From positions 1 to 64,000 of the forward strand of contig NZ_BATI01000032.1 of assembly GCF_000467105.1 (NCBI RefSeq): a DNA stretch of 64,000 bases, read 5' to 3'. Numbering within the stretch: the first letter of the stretch is position 1; each line of letters opens with the position of its first letter. This stretch comes from Aquipseudomonas alcaligenes NBRC 14159 (GTDB taxonomy: Bacteria > Pseudomonadota > Gammaproteobacteria > Pseudomonadales > Pseudomonadaceae). The notes beneath the pieces are model-generated. The model saw only the letters and a list, made by a program, of their open reading frames with translations, did not search any database and was not told the DNA's origin. Positions 55,527 through 62,933 of the stretch are shown here, piece after piece. Position numbers and translations under genes: made by a program.

Positions 55527-56270
55527 ATGCCGGTCAGAGCGCTGTTGCTGCCCTTGCTGTTGCTGCTGGCGGGAGCCGTCCGCGGCGAGCCGTTCATGGT
55601 CTATGCCACCCACGACGGTTTCCCCAAGTACTACGAGCAGGACGGCGAGGCCAAGGGCATAGTGGTGGACATCACCCGTCTGTGCCTGGACGAGATGCAG
55701 CTGCCCTATCAGTTCAAGATGCTGCCCTGGGCGCGCGCCTACAGCATGGCGGAGCGCGGCGGTGGCGGGGTCATCGGCCTGTCGCTGAGCGCCGAGCGGC
55801 AGGCGCTGTTCGACTTCTCCGAGCCGATCTTCACCGAGCGCATCGTGCTGCTGGTCAAACGTGGCCGGGAATTCCCCTACCAGGGCATCGCCGACCTGAA
55901 AGACAAGCTGCTCGGCGTGACCATCGGCACCAGCTACGGCACCGCCTTCGACGAGGCCGTGGCCAGTGGCGCCATGACCATAGTCGGCTTCAACGACACC
56001 CGCAGCGGCCTGGCCATGCTGCTGCGCGAGCGCATCGACGCCATCCTGGTCGGCTCCAGCGTGGATATCGACAGGCTGGCGGCCGGCCACCTCGATCTGC
56101 CGCCCGGTACCTTCGTCGCCCTGCCGGTGCCGTTCAAGACCGACAGCAAGCACATGGGCATCGCCAAGTCGCTGAAAATGGGCTGGTTCCTCGAGCGCTT
56201 CAACCAGTGCCTGCGCCGTGGCCAGGCGGACGGCAGCCTCGACGCCATCGTCTACCGCTACACCAACTGA
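55527..56270 (+). CDS. orphan periplasmic binding protein of the amino-acid type
   Basis: 247 residues. Signal peptide LLLPLLLLLAGAVRG|EPFMVY (about residue 20). SBP_bac_3-like fold, with GIVVDITRLCLDEMQLPYQF, WARAYSMAERGGGGVIGLSL and FDFSEPIFTERIVLLV. No transporter genes lie nearby. Pseudomonas has many such stand-alone proteins, some of them sensors or chemotaxis partners. The ligand is unknown. Confidence 0.85.
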   Translation: MPVRALLLPLLLLLAGAVRGEPFMVYATHDGFPKYYEQDGEAKGIVVDITRLCLDEMQLPYQFKMLPWARAYSMAERGGGGVIGLSLSAERQALFDFSEPIFTERIVLLVKRGREFPYQGIADLKDKLLGVTIGTSYGTAFDEAVASGAMTIVGFNDTRSGLAMLLRERIDAILVGSSVDIDRLAAGHLDLPPGTFVALPVPFKTDSKHMGIAKSLKMGWFLERFNQCLRRGQADGSLDAIVYRYTN

Positions 56271-56281
56271 GGTACGGGGCG

Positions 56282-56461
56282 TTATTCGCCGAAGTGCGCG
56301 GCGCTGACCAGCGGGCAGACGATCAGCTGGTAGCAGAACTCGCTGCCCGCCCGGGCCTCGATGCGTTCGTCGTGTACGGAGAGCGGTGATTGGCGGTGAT
56401 CGTTGCTGGTGCAGCCGCCGAGGGTGGCGAGGAGGCAGGCGAAGGCGAGGGCGCGGCGCAT
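56282..56461 (-). CDS. small lipoprotein
   Basis: 59 residues beginning MRRALAFACLLATLGGC, with lipobox LGGC (Cys17), preceded by AAGGA 8 nt before the ATG. The short mature part ends FCYQLIVCPLVSAAHFGE with two further Cys. Unknown function. The 3' end nearly touches the orphan binding-protein gene (convergent). Confidence 0.7.
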   Translation of the reverse strand: MRRALAFACLLATLGGCTSNDHRQSPLSVHDERIEARAGSEFCYQLIVCPLVSAAHFGE

Positions 56462-56547
56462 CTTGAAATCCTTTTCAATCTGGCGGGGTGGCAAAGCCCA
56501 GGATTCTAACCCGGCGAGCGCCATCCGGCTGTGTGCCAGCCGGCAGT

Positions 56548-57180
56548 TCAGGGTGGCGTGGTACCGCTGACGGGCGCGGGCGGCGGAGCGGCGTCGCCCG
56601 GCGCCTCGTCCGGCTTCGGGGTGGCGAGGCTCTGCGAGGTGTTCTTCTGCGGGCGCTGCTCGGTCTTGAACAGCGATGCGGAGATCTCGCGGATCTTGCC
56701 CACCACATGGTGCCAGCTGTAGCCCGAGACGAAGCCTACGGCGGCGAAGCCGAATTCGGCCGTCTTCGGCGCCTGCTCACCGGACATGGCCCCGGAAAAC
56801 ACCAGCAGCCCGCTCTGGAACAGGGCGAACACCAGGATGCCGATGATGGTCGACAGCACCGGCGACAGGAGAAAGCCCCAGATGTGGTCCACGTCGTACT
56901 GCTTCACGATGGCCACGTACTTGTGGAACGACACCAGGTCCAGGGTGCCGCAGCCCAGTATCGCGCCCACCGTGGAGAACAGGCACAGCTTCAGCAGCGG
57001 CTCCAGCGTCGTCCCCGGCGCCAGGTGCCACAGGCCGTGCAGGGAGGCAAAGCCATTGATCCAGCCATCGAACAGCAGCCAGATGCCGTACAGGCTGTAG
57101 CTCAAGATGAAGACGAAGACGAAGGGCATGCTCGGGTGAAAATTGGCTTTGCCCGTGGGAGTGCCGTTGACCTCTTGCAT
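56548..57180 (-). CDS. integral membrane protein of unknown function
   Basis: 210 residues, AGGAGC before the ATG. Four likely membrane helices: ~19-40 (FVFVFILSYSLYGIWLLFDG), ~60-80 (LLKLCLFSTVGAILGCGTLD), ~100-128 (GFLLSPVLSTIIGILVFALF), and a weaker one at ~140-158. The cytoplasmic tail is charged, then Pro/Ala-rich (DEAPGDAAPPPAPVSG). No family recognised. Monocistronic. Confidence 0.75.
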   Translation of the reverse strand: MQEVNGTPTGKANFHPSMPFVFVFILSYSLYGIWLLFDGWINGFASLHGLWHLAPGTTLEPLLKLCLFSTVGAILGCGTLDLVSFHKYVAIVKQYDVDHIWGFLLSPVLSTIIGILVFALFQSGLLVFSGAMSGEQAPKTAEFGFAAVGFVSGYSWHHVVGKIREISASLFKTEQRPQKNTSQSLATPKPDEAPGDAAPPPAPVSGTTPP

Positions 57181-57467
57181 CGCCCGCTCCTAGCTCGCAT
57201 GAGCCCGGCGGCGACCCGCCGAGGGGCGGGGTCGGATGAAAGCGCCTGGTCTGTTTGTATCGAGGGGCGGCAAGCCGGTGTTGCCGCGGCAAACGAATGC
57301 GCCACGCATCGGCTAGTAAAGACCATCCTGGGGGGCGGCACAGGATTCGTCTGTCCCGCTCGAGCGAGGCAATCTGTGAGTGTGGTCATCTTGTCGCCAA
57401 TTGCCGGGGCTGGCCTTAGCGCTTTCGCTTAAGCTGCGCGGCCCGCACTGCTTCAAGGATGATCCTC
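57181..57467. other. 287-bp intergenic region, no gene seen
   Basis: Divergent promoters for the membrane-protein gene and the second lipoprotein gene must lie here. A GGCGGCGACCCGCC / GAGGGGCGGGGTCGG stretch near 57210 could fold, but I see no clear operator. Confidence 0.4.
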
Positions 57468-58418
57468 ATGCGCTTGCCCGCCATGCTTCTGCTGAGCCTC
57501 GGCCTGTTGCTCGGTGGCTGCGACAAAGACTCGCTGACCCTGCGTTTCAGCGGCAACGTCACCGACGCCTCCGGATCCGAGCTCGACCCGGCCTATGCCC
57601 AGGCTGTTCTCGATATCCTGCAGCGCGAGCGCTTCGACCTTGCGACTATCAATCTGGCGCTCGAAGGCAATAGCGGCATCGATGTCGGCTTTGGTGAAAA
57701 ACCACTGAGCACGCAGCAACGCCAGCGCCTGCAGGCCATCTTCGGCGAAGTGCTGGAGGCCCGCGGCGCCTGGTCGAACCAGCTGCAGCTGGATATCCAG
57801 GAGGACAAGCTCGACGGTTCGGCGATCAATGCCCTTGGCGGTCTGATGACCGAGCCCATGCGCGAGCATTGGCGCAAGCAGCTGGAGCAGCTGCCGCGCC
57901 ACTACCCCAGCCAGCTCGGCCTGGGCACGCCGATTAGCCTGGAGTTCAGCAATTGGCAGGGCATTCCCGATTTTGGCTGGGTGGAGGTCGATGCGGACTG
58001 CAAGGTGCTGGCCACTCTGTCGGAGCCACTGCCCAACCTGACTTACCAGCTGATCTCCGATGGGGCGCCAGAGTCGATGACCATGGGCATGCTCTCGGGG
58101 ATGACGCAGAGCGTCCCATCGCAGCTGAGCTTCGCCGACCCTGCTCTGCAGAAGCTGATTGACGACTTGCAACCCACCTACCGCCTGCAGCGCTCGAAAT
58201 ACATGGACAGTACCGTGGAGGGCTACGACGAGATCCTGTTCGACTTTGGCTCGCAGGGCAAAGTGGAGCTTCTCGACAGGCAGCCGCTGAAGCCGGTAGA
58301 CGGGCTCAAGGCAGCCTGTGAGCGCAGCGTAATGGCAGCCGGGCGGCCGTTTGCCTTCTTCTATGGCGCCAGCATCGATCGTCTGGAGTCGGTCGAATAC
58401 AGTTTCAGCGAGCCGTAA
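57468..58418 (+). CDS. putative lipoprotein, paralogue of the protein at 45675
   Basis: 316 residues. Lipoprotein signal MRLPAMLLLSLGLLLGGC with Cys18, then DKDSLTLRF. AAGGA is 8 nt before the ATG. Compared with the copy at 45675, the start (GC-x-x-D-x-L-x-LRF), LSTQQRQRLQAIFGEVLEAR, the penultimate Cys (KAACERSV), and the end GRPFAFFYGASIDRLESVEY line up in the same order. The middle is diverged and ~33 residues longer here. Unknown family. It lies just upstream of purE but is probably transcribed separately. Confidence 0.83.
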   Translation: MRLPAMLLLSLGLLLGGCDKDSLTLRFSGNVTDASGSELDPAYAQAVLDILQRERFDLATINLALEGNSGIDVGFGEKPLSTQQRQRLQAIFGEVLEARGAWSNQLQLDIQEDKLDGSAINALGGLMTEPMREHWRKQLEQLPRHYPSQLGLGTPISLEFSNWQGIPDFGWVEVDADCKVLATLSEPLPNLTYQLISDGAPESMTMGMLSGMTQSVPSQLSFADPALQKLIDDLQPTYRLQRSKYMDSTVEGYDEILFDFGSQGKVELLDRQPLKPVDGLKAACERSVMAAGRPFAFFYGASIDRLESVEYSFSEP

Positions 58419-58519
58419 CATCCTGCGGCTACAGCATGGCTGCCTGTCCGGGGCAGCCATGGAGTGACTGTTTGCTGACAAACGGTCACGCCCTAGGCGC
58501 GACTCCCGTGGCTTTCCGG

Positions 58520-58525
58520 TATACT
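58520..58525 (+). promoter_or_regulatory. probable -10 box of purE
   Basis: TATACT in the context GGTATACTGCC, a typical sigma-70 -10 match. The -35 is poor, suggesting an activator- or repressor-dependent promoter. Transcription from here would give a leader of ~100 nt containing the hairpin at 58564-58599. Confidence 0.5.
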
Positions 58526-58563
58526 GCCCCGCCTCCAGGCCCCCCGCGGTCTGGCCCGCACAT

Positions 58564-58599
58564 AACAAGCCACGCCGAATGCGTGGCTTGTTGGTTTTT
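58564..58599 (+). terminator. terminator-like hairpin in the purE leader
   Basis: Perfect 12-bp stem AACAAGCCACGC/GCGTGGCTTGTT with a 5-nt loop, followed by GGTTTTT. It ends only 36 nt before the purE ATG, so no promoter fits between. A second small stem GCGCC-GCAA-GGCGC (about 58602-58615) follows at once. Either it ends the upstream lipoprotein transcript or it attenuates purEK. Confidence 0.78.
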
Positions 58600-58635
58600 G
58601 TCGCGCCGCAAGGCGCCCGAGCTAGAGGCAAAACG

Positions 58636-59124
58636 ATGAGCGCACTGGTTGGCGTGATCATGGGCTCCAAGTCCGATTGGAGCACCCTCAGTCACACCGC
58701 AGAGATGCTGGAAAAGCTGGGCATTCCCTACGAAGTGCAGGTGGTGTCCGCCCACCGCACCCCGGACCTGCTGTTCCAGTATGCGGAAGCAGCCGAGGGC
58801 CGTGGCATCCAGGTGATCATCGCCGGTGCCGGTGGCGCCGCCCACCTGCCGGGCATGTGTGCCGCCAAGACCCACCTGCCGGTGCTCGGTGTGCCGGTGC
58901 AGTCGGCCGTGCTCTCCGGCGTCGACTCGCTGCTCTCTATCGTGCAGATGCCGGCCGGTATTCCGGTCGCCACCCTGGCTATCGGCAAAGCCGGTGCGAT
59001 CAATGCCGCCCTGCTGGCCGCCAGCATCCTTGGCCACCAGCACCCGCAGTTCCACGAGCGTCTGAAGCAGTTCCGCGACGAGCAGACCCAGACCGTGCTG
59101 GACAACCCGGACCCGCGTTCCTGA
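58636..59124 (+). CDS. purE: N5-carboxyaminoimidazole ribonucleotide mutase
   Basis: 162 residues, class I PurE, which moves the carboxyl group from N5-CAIR to CAIR in purine synthesis. Motifs are IMGSKSDWSTL (residues ~8-18), VVSAHRTPD (about 41-49) with the catalytic His, and AGAGGAAHLPGM. It is followed by purK after 14 nt. Its leader contains a terminator-like hairpin. Confidence 0.95.
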   Translation: MSALVGVIMGSKSDWSTLSHTAEMLEKLGIPYEVQVVSAHRTPDLLFQYAEAAEGRGIQVIIAGAGGAAHLPGMCAAKTHLPVLGVPVQSAVLSGVDSLLSIVQMPAGIPVATLAIGKAGAINAALLAASILGHQHPQFHERLKQFRDEQTQTVLDNPDPRS

Positions 59125-59138
59125 TCGAGGCCCTATAG

Positions 59139-60221
59139 ATGAAGATCGGCGTAATCGGTGGCGGCCAGCTGGGCCGCATGATGGCCCTGGCGGGCACTCC
59201 GCTGGGCATGCAGTTCGCGTTTCTCGACCCGGCGCCGGATGCCTGCGCCCAGGCGCTCGGCGAGCATATCCGCGCCGACTACGGCGACCAGGAGCACCTG
59301 CGTCAGCTGGCCGACGAAGTCGATCTGGTGACCTTCGAGTTCGAGAGCGTGCCGGCCGAGACCGTGGCGTTCCTCTCGCAGTTCGTGCCGGTGTACCCGA
59401 GCGCCGAGGCGCTGCGCATCGCCCGTGATCGCTGGTTCGAGAAGTCGATGTTCAAGGACCTCGGTATCCCGACTCCCGATTTCGCCGACATCCAGTCGCA
59501 GGCCGATCTCGATGCCGCCGTGGCCGCCATCGGCCTGCCGGCCGTGCTGAAGACCCGCACCCTGGGTTACGACGGCAAGGGCCAGAAGGTGCTGCGCCAG
59601 GCGCAGGACGTGGTCGGTGCGTTCGCCGAACTGGGCAGCGTGCCGTGCATCCTCGAAGGCTTCGTGCCGTTCACCGGCGAAGTGTCGCTGGTGGCCGTGC
59701 GTGCCCGCGACGGCGAGACGCGCTTCTACCCGCTGGTGCACAACCGCCACGACAGCGGCGTGCTGGCCCTGTCCATCGCCAGTACCGAGCACCCGCTGCA
59801 GGCGCTGGCCGAGGACTATGTCGGCCGCGTGCTGACCAAACTGGACTACGTCGGCGTGCTGGCCTTCGAGTTCTTCGAGGTCGACGGCGGCCTCAAGGCC
59901 AACGAGATCGCCCCGCGCGTGCACAACTCCGGGCACTGGACCATCGAAGGCGCCGAGTGCAGCCAGTTCGAGAACCACCTGCGTGCCGTCGCCGGCCTGC
60001 CGCTGGGCTCGACCGCCAAGGTGGGCGAGAGCGCCATGCTCAACTTCCTCGGCAGCGTGCCGGACGTGGCCAAGGTAACGGCCATTGCCGACTGCCACCT
60101 GCACCACTACGGCAAGGCCTTCAAGGCCGGGCGCAAGGTCGGCCACGCCACCCTGCGCTGCGCCGACATGGCGACCCTGAAGGCGCGTATCGCCGAGGTC
60201 GAGGCGCTGATCCAGGGTTGA
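59139..60221 (+). CDS. purK: N5-carboxyaminoimidazole ribonucleotide synthase
   Basis: 360 residues, ATP-grasp enzyme that makes N5-CAIR from AIR, bicarbonate and ATP. N-terminal KIGVIGGGQLGRMMALAGTP; ATP-grasp core LKTRTLGYDGKGQKVLR (about residues 135-151); NEIAPRVHNSGHWTIEGAEC (about 253-272). Usual length. It ends at a strong terminator. Bicarbonate is again the substrate, as for the upstream pyruvate carboxylase, though no link is implied. Confidence 0.95.
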   Translation: MKIGVIGGGQLGRMMALAGTPLGMQFAFLDPAPDACAQALGEHIRADYGDQEHLRQLADEVDLVTFEFESVPAETVAFLSQFVPVYPSAEALRIARDRWFEKSMFKDLGIPTPDFADIQSQADLDAAVAAIGLPAVLKTRTLGYDGKGQKVLRQAQDVVGAFAELGSVPCILEGFVPFTGEVSLVAVRARDGETRFYPLVHNRHDSGVLALSIASTEHPLQALAEDYVGRVLTKLDYVGVLAFEFFEVDGGLKANEIAPRVHNSGHWTIEGAECSQFENHLRAVAGLPLGSTAKVGESAMLNFLGSVPDVAKVTAIADCHLHHYGKAFKAGRKVGHATLRCADMATLKARIAEVEALIQG

Positions 60222-60245
60222 ACCCCGCTGCCGTGCTTCGGTCAC

Positions 60246-60275
60246 AACAAGGCGCGCCCCCGGGTGCGCCTTGTT
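60246..60275 (+). terminator. rho-independent terminator after purK
   Basis: AACAAGGCGC/GCGCCTTGTT stem with a 10-nt loop, 24 nt past the purK stop. It is followed by CGTTT, so the U-tract is modest. Confidence 0.75.
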
Positions 60276-60304
60276 CGTTTCCGCCCTCGCAAAAGGAGCA
60301 TGGC

Positions 60305-60550
60305 ATGAGCATCATCGGCACTCTCTTCATCGGTCTGATCGTCGGCCTGGTCGCGCGCTTCATCAAACCGGGTAATGACGGCATGGGCTGGATCATGACC
60401 ATCGTGCTCGGCATCTGCGGTTCGATCGCCGCCACCTACGGCGGCCAGGCTCTGGGTATCTACCAGGCCGGGCAGGCGGCCGGCTTCATCGGCGCGGTGG
60501 TCGGCGCAGTGGTACTGTTGCTGCTGTACGGTGCCCTGAAGAAGGGCTGA
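60305..60550 (+). CDS. GlsB/YeaQ/YmgE-family small membrane protein
   Basis: 81 residues, almost all hydrophobic: three Gly-rich membrane segments (IIGTLFIGLIVGLVARFIKP; GWIMTIVLGICGSIAATYGG; AAGFIGAVVGAVVLLLLYGA). This is the transglycosylase-associated/YeaQ family pattern. AAAGGAG precedes the ATG. The family is stress-induced in enteric bacteria; no biochemical activity is established. Confidence 0.9.
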   Translation: MSIIGTLFIGLIVGLVARFIKPGNDGMGWIMTIVLGICGSIAATYGGQALGIYQAGQAAGFIGAVVGAVVLLLLYGALKKG

Positions 60551-60594
60551 AACCCACGGCGGCGCCTCCCGCGCCGCCCTGCAATGGAGTCATC

Positions 60595-61128
60595 ATGCGT
60601 CGTCTGTCCCTCTTCGCCCTGCTGCTGTGCAGCACGCTGGTTCACGCCGAACCCACCGAGCTGGACTGGCTGGAGTTGATGCCGAAGGAGGACCAGCTGG
60701 CCCTGGAGGCGATGCCGGAGATCAGCCATGACAGCCCGGAGGCGGCCGGCTCGTTCGGCCAGCAGGGTGGGCTCAAGCAGGAGCTGGGGTTGCCGGCGGT
60801 GATGTACTCGACGAAGACGGTGGCGCGCCTGGATGGCAAGCGCATACTTCTCGGCGGCTACCCGGTGCCGCTGGAAAGTAACGCCGAGGGCCGCACCACG
60901 CTGCTGTTCCTGGTGCCTTACCCGGGCGCCTGCATCCACGTGCCGCCGCCCCCGCCGAACCAGATCGTGCTGGTGCGCTACCCCAAGGGCATTGCCCTGA
61001 ACGATATCTACGAGCCGCTGTGGGTCGACGGCACGCTGCACATCGAGACGGTCAACAACGACCTCGCCGATGCTGCCTATGCCCTGGATGCCCGTTCGGT
61101 GCGGCTGGTGGAGGAGGGCGACCTCTGA
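60595..61128 (+). CDS. DUF3299 secreted protein
   Basis: 177 residues. Signal peptide LFALLLCSTLVHA|EPTELDW (about residue 18). The DUF3299 core includes LDGKRILLGGYPVPLES, FLVPYPGACIHVPPPPPNQI (Cys and His in a possible metal site), and PLWVDGTLHIETVNNDLAD. It starts 44 nt after the YeaQ-like gene. Periplasmic, function unknown; similar proteins occur near metal or lipoprotein transport genes in other bacteria. Confidence 0.85.
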   Translation: MRRLSLFALLLCSTLVHAEPTELDWLELMPKEDQLALEAMPEISHDSPEAAGSFGQQGGLKQELGLPAVMYSTKTVARLDGKRILLGGYPVPLESNAEGRTTLLFLVPYPGACIHVPPPPPNQIVLVRYPKGIALNDIYEPLWVDGTLHIETVNNDLADAAYALDARSVRLVEEGDL

Positions 61129-61184
61129 TCCCTTTTTGCCCTAGAAGCAGGGCGGGTGAGGGCGCTCAGGCGTATTGCGCAGTA

Positions 61185-61218
61185 GGGCGGGTGTAACCCG
61201 CGGCAGACAACGCGGGTC
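61185..61218. repeat. GGCGGGTGTAACCCGC-type palindrome
   Basis: AGGGCGGGTGTAACCCGCGG with a partial repeat (AACGCGGGT) after it, just beyond the mutarotase stop. A third short repeat type seen only once in this window; it may act in transcript ending. Confidence 0.5.
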
Positions 61219-62121
61219 TCACTCGCCCTGTTCGCTCCACAGGCTCAGGCCCAGGCGGTGGTGTTCGCCGGGCGCCAGCTCCACGCAGTCGTCCCAGACA
61301 TTCGCCGTCTCGATGCACAGCATGCGCTGCCAGGCGTCGGCGGCGAAGGCGGAGAGGCGCTGGGCCTTGTCGATCCAGGGGTTCCACAGGATGGCCGAGC
61401 GCGAGCCGCGGGTTTCCAGGAGCAGCTCGCGGCGCCAGCCAGCGTCGTGCAGGTGCAGGCGCGACGGCACGTCCAGGTAGATACGGTCGGTCTCGCCGGC
61501 GAAGCTCAGTTCGCCCTGTTGGCGTTTTTCCTGCCAGTCCTCCAGCGTTTCGATGTAGCGGCAGCCGTCCAGACCGCGCACGGCCACCTGGCGGATATCG
61601 CTGACGGCGAAGTAGCTGTGCAATGCCTGGCTCAGGGCCAGCGGCGCCGGGCCGAGGTTGTGGCTGCTCAGGTCGAGGTGCAGGCGTTCGTCCAGGCGGA
61701 TGTCCAGCTCGACGCGGGCCGCGTGCGGCCAGTCGGCCAGCGGCTGCTGGCGGCTGTCGAAGGCGAAGCGCAGGTGCACGGCCTCGCCTTCGCTGTCGAT
61801 GCCCTGCAGCTGCCAGTCCAGCGCGCGCACTCCGCCGTGGAAGGGCGCGGCGCCCAGGTTGTCATGCTGCGCCTGCAGCGCCAGCGGGTTGCGGCCGAGG
61901 TCGCCGAACCAGGGCCAGCACACCGGTACCCCGCCGCGCACCGACTGCTGGCGCTGGTAGGCCGCCTGTTCGCTGAGCCAGATCAGCGGCGGCTGCTCGC
62001 CGCGCTGGTAACTCAGCAGCTGGGCGCCCTGTTGCGCCACCAGCAGCTCGGCATCGCCCAGGCGCACGCGCCAGCAAGTCAGCTCGCCCAGTTCGATGCG
62101 TTCAATCTGTGCCTGGCTCAT
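61219..62121 (-). CDS. D-hexose-6-phosphate mutarotase (YeaD-like)
   Basis: 300 residues of the aldose-1-epimerase superfamily, YeaD branch. N-terminal LLSYQRGEQPPLIWLSE, RGGVPVCWPWFGDLG (about 63-77), FHGGVRALDWQL with the active-site His region, LHSYFAVSDIRQVAVRGLDG, and the Trp-rich NPWIDKA. Interconverts anomers of glucose 6-phosphate and related sugars. Monocistronic, facing the repeats at 62218. Confidence 0.9.
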   Translation of the reverse strand: MSQAQIERIELGELTCWRVRLGDAELLVAQQGAQLLSYQRGEQPPLIWLSEQAAYQRQQSVRGGVPVCWPWFGDLGRNPLALQAQHDNLGAAPFHGGVRALDWQLQGIDSEGEAVHLRFAFDSRQQPLADWPHAARVELDIRLDERLHLDLSSHNLGPAPLALSQALHSYFAVSDIRQVAVRGLDGCRYIETLEDWQEKRQQGELSFAGETDRIYLDVPSRLHLHDAGWRRELLLETRGSRSAILWNPWIDKAQRLSAFAADAWQRMLCIETANVWDDCVELAPGEHHRLGLSLWSEQGE

Positions 62122-62217
62122 GCCTTGTCTCCCGAAAGTCCCGGTGTATTTGATGCCAGTTGGCGGGAAAGGCCAAGGGTTGAGCGTTCGCCTTGCGGGA
62201 GGGTGTTGCCTGCCTGG

Positions 62218-62332
62218 CCCTCACCCCCGGCCCCTCTCCCGGGGGAGAGGGGAGGCCAGCGCATGGCTGGCGGAATGTTCGCGGAGTGCTCCCCTCCCTC
62301 CGGGAGAGGGCTGGGGTGAGGGAAAGCGGGCG
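62218..62332. repeat. two CCCTCTCCC-type palindromes
   Basis: CCCCTCTCCCGGGGGAGAGGGG (62232-62253) and CTCCCTCCGGGAGAG... (about 62292-62310) are 40-50 nt apart in the 216-nt gap between the mutarotase and thioesterase genes. Confidence 0.75.
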
Positions 62333-62337
62333 CCAGC

Positions 62338-62742
62338 TCAGCCGCGGCGTGGCGGGACCGGGCGGGTGCGGCCGCTGCCGTCGATGGCGACGAACACGAA
62401 CACCGCCTCGGTGACCTTGCGCCATTCGCTGGACAGCGGGTCGTCGCTCCATACCTCGACCAGCATCTGGATCGAGCTGCGGCCGATCTCCAGCGCCTGA
62501 GTATAGAAGGACAGCTGCGCGCCCACGGCTACCGGCACCAGGAAGGCCATGCGGTCGATGGCCACGGTGGCGACACGGCCGCCGGCCACCTTGCTGGCCA
62601 TGGCGGTGCCGGCCAGGTCCATCTGCGAGACCAGCCAGCCGCCGTAGATGTCGCCGAAACCGTTGGTTTCACGCGGCAATGCGGTGATCTGCAAGGCGAG
62701 GTCGCCCTGGGGAATGGGGTCTTCCTGTTCGAGTTCGATCAT
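62338..62742 (-). CDS. acyl-CoA thioesterase, YciA/hotdog type
   Basis: 134 residues, single hotdog domain. Motifs are GDIYGGWLVSQMDLAGTAMA (residues ~31-50, with the acidic catalytic Asp) and RVATVAIDRMAFLVPV, followed by VGAQLSFYTQALEIGRSSI and VWSDD. Cleaves acyl-CoA thioesters such as acetyl- to medium-chain CoA. Monocistronic. Confidence 0.9.
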   Translation of the reverse strand: MIELEQEDPIPQGDLALQITALPRETNGFGDIYGGWLVSQMDLAGTAMASKVAGGRVATVAIDRMAFLVPVAVGAQLSFYTQALEIGRSSIQMLVEVWSDDPLSSEWRKVTEAVFVFVAIDGSGRTRPVPPRRG

Positions 62743-62933
62743 GCTGCTGGGGCCCGAAGTGGGTTCTTGTCGTTGGCTGGCCGCGGCCCGTCATGCGCGG
62801 GCCGTGCGCAGTATATAGAGCCGAGCGTCAAAGAACGACCGCAGGGTTCCGCTTTCCGCCAGAAAGCTGCGGCGCAGAGGCTGTTTTGCTATGGTGCGGC
62901 GCAGCCTTGCCATTCCAATAATGAAGCCTTCCT
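62743..62933. other. 191-bp gap between the thioesterase and MFS genes
   Basis: Holds divergent promoters. TATATA near 62812-62817 and TTGCTATGG near 62885 are possible promoter parts. No gene or clear operator seen. Confidence 0.35.
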
